A stretch of DNA of 14,695 bases from Nitrosotalea sp. (GTDB lineage Archaea; Thermoproteota; Nitrososphaeria; Nitrososphaerales; Nitrosopumilaceae): assembly GCA_023252335.1 (NCBI GenBank), contig JAJPEA010000036.1:1-14695 (forward strand), read 5' to 3'. Below, one piece after another: positions 13,269 through 14,695 of this stretch. The position numbers and the translations under genes are program-made. How positions within the stretch are numbered: the first letter of the stretch is position 1; each line of letters starts with the position of its first letter. Below the pieces are notes generated by a model that was given only the letters and a program-made list of their open reading frames with translations, was not told the DNA's origin and did not search any database.

Positions 13269-13691
13269 ATGAGTGAAGAACAGGCTCAATCTTTGTTGCA
13301 ACAGATGCAGGCTCTGGAATCTTATCTAAGTGACTTGGTACAACGCGAAGACACAGTGATGAAACTTTTGCAAGAAGCAGTAAATGCTGTAGAATCAATG
13401 AAAATGATGACAGGTAATGTTGATTGTGAAACACTTGTGCCAATTGGTTTGGGAGTTTATGTCAAAGCAAAAATAAATCCTGAACAAAAAATGATTGTAA
13501 ACATAGGTGCTGGAGCTTCTGTAGAACAAGACAAAACTTCTGCAATAAACTATATGGAATCTAGAATTAAGGAGCTTGAGATGGTGTTGCAGCAGTTGGC
13601 ATCGCAGCGACATGAAGTGTCCATGAAACTTGAACAGGGACAGCATGAAATGAACAGACTTATACAATCTAACCATAATCCAACGCAGTAA
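13269..13691 (+). CDS. pfdA: Prefoldin alpha subunit, 140 aa
   Basis: This is a subunit of the hexameric prefoldin chaperone, which holds nascent proteins in its coiled-coil tentacles and passes them to the thermosome. Two long heptad-like helices (about 3-45 and 90-132) flank a beta hairpin region (about 50-88: TLVPIGLGVYVKAKI, then MIVNIGAGASVE). This is the standard alpha-subunit design, and the length is normal. The start is ATG 13269. Earlier in-frame GTG (13254) and TTG starts lie too near the TATA box. The gene is followed by ftsY after 11 bp, a pairing that recurs in archaeal genomes. Confidence 0.94.
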   Translation: MSEEQAQSLLQQMQALESYLSDLVQREDTVMKLLQEAVNAVESMKMMTGNVDCETLVPIGLGVYVKAKINPEQKMIVNIGAGASVEQDKTSAINYMESRIKELEMVLQQLASQRHEVSMKLEQGQHEMNRLIQSNHNPTQ

Positions 13692-13702
13692 GGCAGTATA
13701 CC

Positions 13703-14695
13703 ATGTTTGAAAAATTAAGAAATGCATTTTCTATAGCGGCAAAAAGTTTTGGAGAAAAAGAACTAAAGGAAAAAGATGTTGATGAAGTTTTGTTTGAACT
13801 TGAGATTGCACTACTAGAATCTGATGTTGCAACAGAAGTCATTGATGCATTAAAAGATGATTTGAAAAAACAACTTGTTGGTTCTACAGTTAACAAGGAT
13901 GCTATTGCCGAAGTTGTAAAACAGGAATTGCGAAAAAGCATATCTGATATGTTTGATAAAGCAGGCAAGGTAGACATTCTCTCCAGTATTCAAAAAAAGA
14001 AGGAAAAAGGAGAACCATGCATTATATCATTTATGGGAATAAATGGTACTGGAAAGACTACAACAATTGCAAAAATTGCAAATCTTTTACGTGAAAATAA
14101 ATACTCTGCTGTAATTGCAGCAGCTGATACCTACAGAGCAGGTGCGATAGAGCAAATAAGTGAACATGGAAAACGACTCAACATCAAAGTTATTGCTCAA
14201 AATTATGGCTCTGATCCAGCTGCAGTTGCACGAGATGCAGTTCTTTATGCTAAATCACACAAAATAGACTGTATACTCATTGATACAGCTGGCAGAATGC
14301 AAACTAGTAAAAATTTAATGGATCAAATATCGAAAATTAACAAGGTAGTCAATCCTGATCTCAAACTATTTGTTGGAGATTCATTGGCTGGAAATGATAC
14401 TGTGAGCCAAGCTCGGGAATTTTATAATTATACTACATTTGATGGGGCGATACTTACAAAAAGTGATGCAGATGCACGTGGTGGAGCTGCAATATCTATA
14501 GTTAAAGTAACTTCTAGTCCAATTCTTTACTTGGGTGTTGGACAAGAATACAAGGATCTGAAATCTTTTGATAAAGATGTGTTCTTGGAAACTCTCTTTG
14601 GTCCTGAAGAAGTTGTTGAGGGTGTTAAGAAAAGAGTGATAGAACCTAAAGTTGAACTAAAACCAGAACCTAAAGTTGAACTAAAACCAGAACCT
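13703..14695 (+). CDS. ftsY: Signal recognition particle receptor FtsY, 3' end beyond window
   Basis: FtsY is the SRP receptor GTPase that brings ribosome-SRP complexes to the membrane. Starting at ATG 13703 the frame is open for 331 codons to the window end. The N domain (about 1-95, helical) leads to the G domain with the P-loop GINGTGKTT (112-120), DTYRAGA (142-148), DTAGR (194-198) and TKSDADARGG (252-261). The ADARGG form and IEQISEHG mark it as FtsY rather than Ffh, as does the lack of an M domain by residue 300. The NG core ends near LFG (298-300). A tail follows that is unusual for FtsY: charged, then octapeptide repeats EPKVELKP running to the edge. No long acidic N-terminal A domain is present. 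The total length is unknown. Confidence 0.94.
   Translation, partial: MFEKLRNAFSIAAKSFGEKELKEKDVDEVLFELEIALLESDVATEVIDALKDDLKKQLVGSTVNKDAIAEVVKQELRKSISDMFDKAGKVDILSSIQKKKEKGEPCIISFMGINGTGKTTTIAKIANLLRENKYSAVIAAADTYRAGAIEQISEHGKRLNIKVIAQNYGSDPAAVARDAVLYAKSHKIDCILIDTAGRMQTSKNLMDQISKINKVVNPDLKLFVGDSLAGNDTVSQAREFYNYTTFDGAILTKSDADARGGAAISIVKVTSSPILYLGVGQEYKDLKSFDKDVFLETLFGPEEVVEGVKKRVIEPKVELKPEPKVELKPEP
14642..14695 (+). repeat. 24-bp tandem repeat in the ftsY 3' end
   Basis: There are two exact 24-bp units (14642-14665 and 14666-14689) plus six bases of a third at the window edge. Each encodes EPKVELKP. The exact identity, including third codon positions, points to recent expansion. The array may continue past the window. 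Confidence 0.85.

Noticed and set aside
13395..13977. Minus-strand frames opposite pfdA and ftsY
   Set aside because: They overlap two certain genes and carry no recognisable domain.

Overview
This is an ordinary-looking stretch of an archaeal chromosome, most likely from Nitrososphaerota (Thaumarchaeota), Nitrosopumilales-like. The basis is: archaeal or eukaryote-type ribosomal proteins (eL19, eL32, a P0-like uL10, a P-stalk L12 ending in SALFG), prefoldin alpha, an archaeal FtsY, Spt5/NusG with SecE, a DTD2-type D-aminoacyl-tRNA deacylase, ATP-dependent PEP carboxykinase, AT-rich DNA (by eye), and secreted proteins of a style common in ammonia-oxidising archaea. The species assignment is inference. 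No mobile element, CRISPR array, rRNA or tRNA is visible.

Layout. 1-107 has no supportable gene. 108-1067 (-) is a secreted protein of unknown function, divergent from a 183-residue unknown protein (1134-1685, +). Then come stalk protein L12 (1759-2058, +) and a TRIC/UPF0126 membrane protein (2126-2755, +). Facing them is the translation cluster on the minus strand, reading from high to low coordinates: secE, nusG, rpl11, rpl1, rpl10 (6083 down to 2772). A plus-strand Lrp/AsnC regulator (4461-4919) sits between rpl11 and rpl1. Upstream of secE, on the same strand, are an 80-residue unknown protein and a 64-residue ribbon-helix-helix protein (6165-6669). The plus strand then carries dtdA overlapping a small O6-alkylguanine alkyltransferase (6849-7924). 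These converge on the pair rpl32e-rpl19e (8761 down to 7927, -). PEP carboxykinase (8863-10467, +) converges on a membrane-anchored subtilase (10470-12497, -). The subtilase is divergent from a superoxide dismutase (12574-13197, +), and the window ends with pfdA and a ftsY that runs off the right edge.

How the genes work together. Most of the window is information processing: both halves of the ribosomal stalk (L11/L10 and L12), the elongation factor Spt5/NusG, the translocon gamma subunit SecE, the SRP receptor FtsY, and the co-translational chaperone subunit prefoldin alpha. DtdA removes D-amino acids from tRNA, and the alkyltransferase repairs alkylated guanine. PEPCK and SOD are central-carbon and oxygen-defence genes. 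Many first genes of transcription units show an AT-rich TATA-like box about 26-30 bp before the chosen start codon. This fits leaderless mRNAs, and I used it to choose several starts.

No clear new system stands out. The best leads are regulatory. A perfect 19-bp palindrome lies in the promoter of the RHH gene, and an 11-bp piece of it reappears in the promoter of the secreted-protein gene at 1067. Two palindromes lie in the divergent lrp/rpl1 promoter region. FtsY also carries an unusual C-terminal tail encoded by a 24-bp tandem repeat at the window edge.
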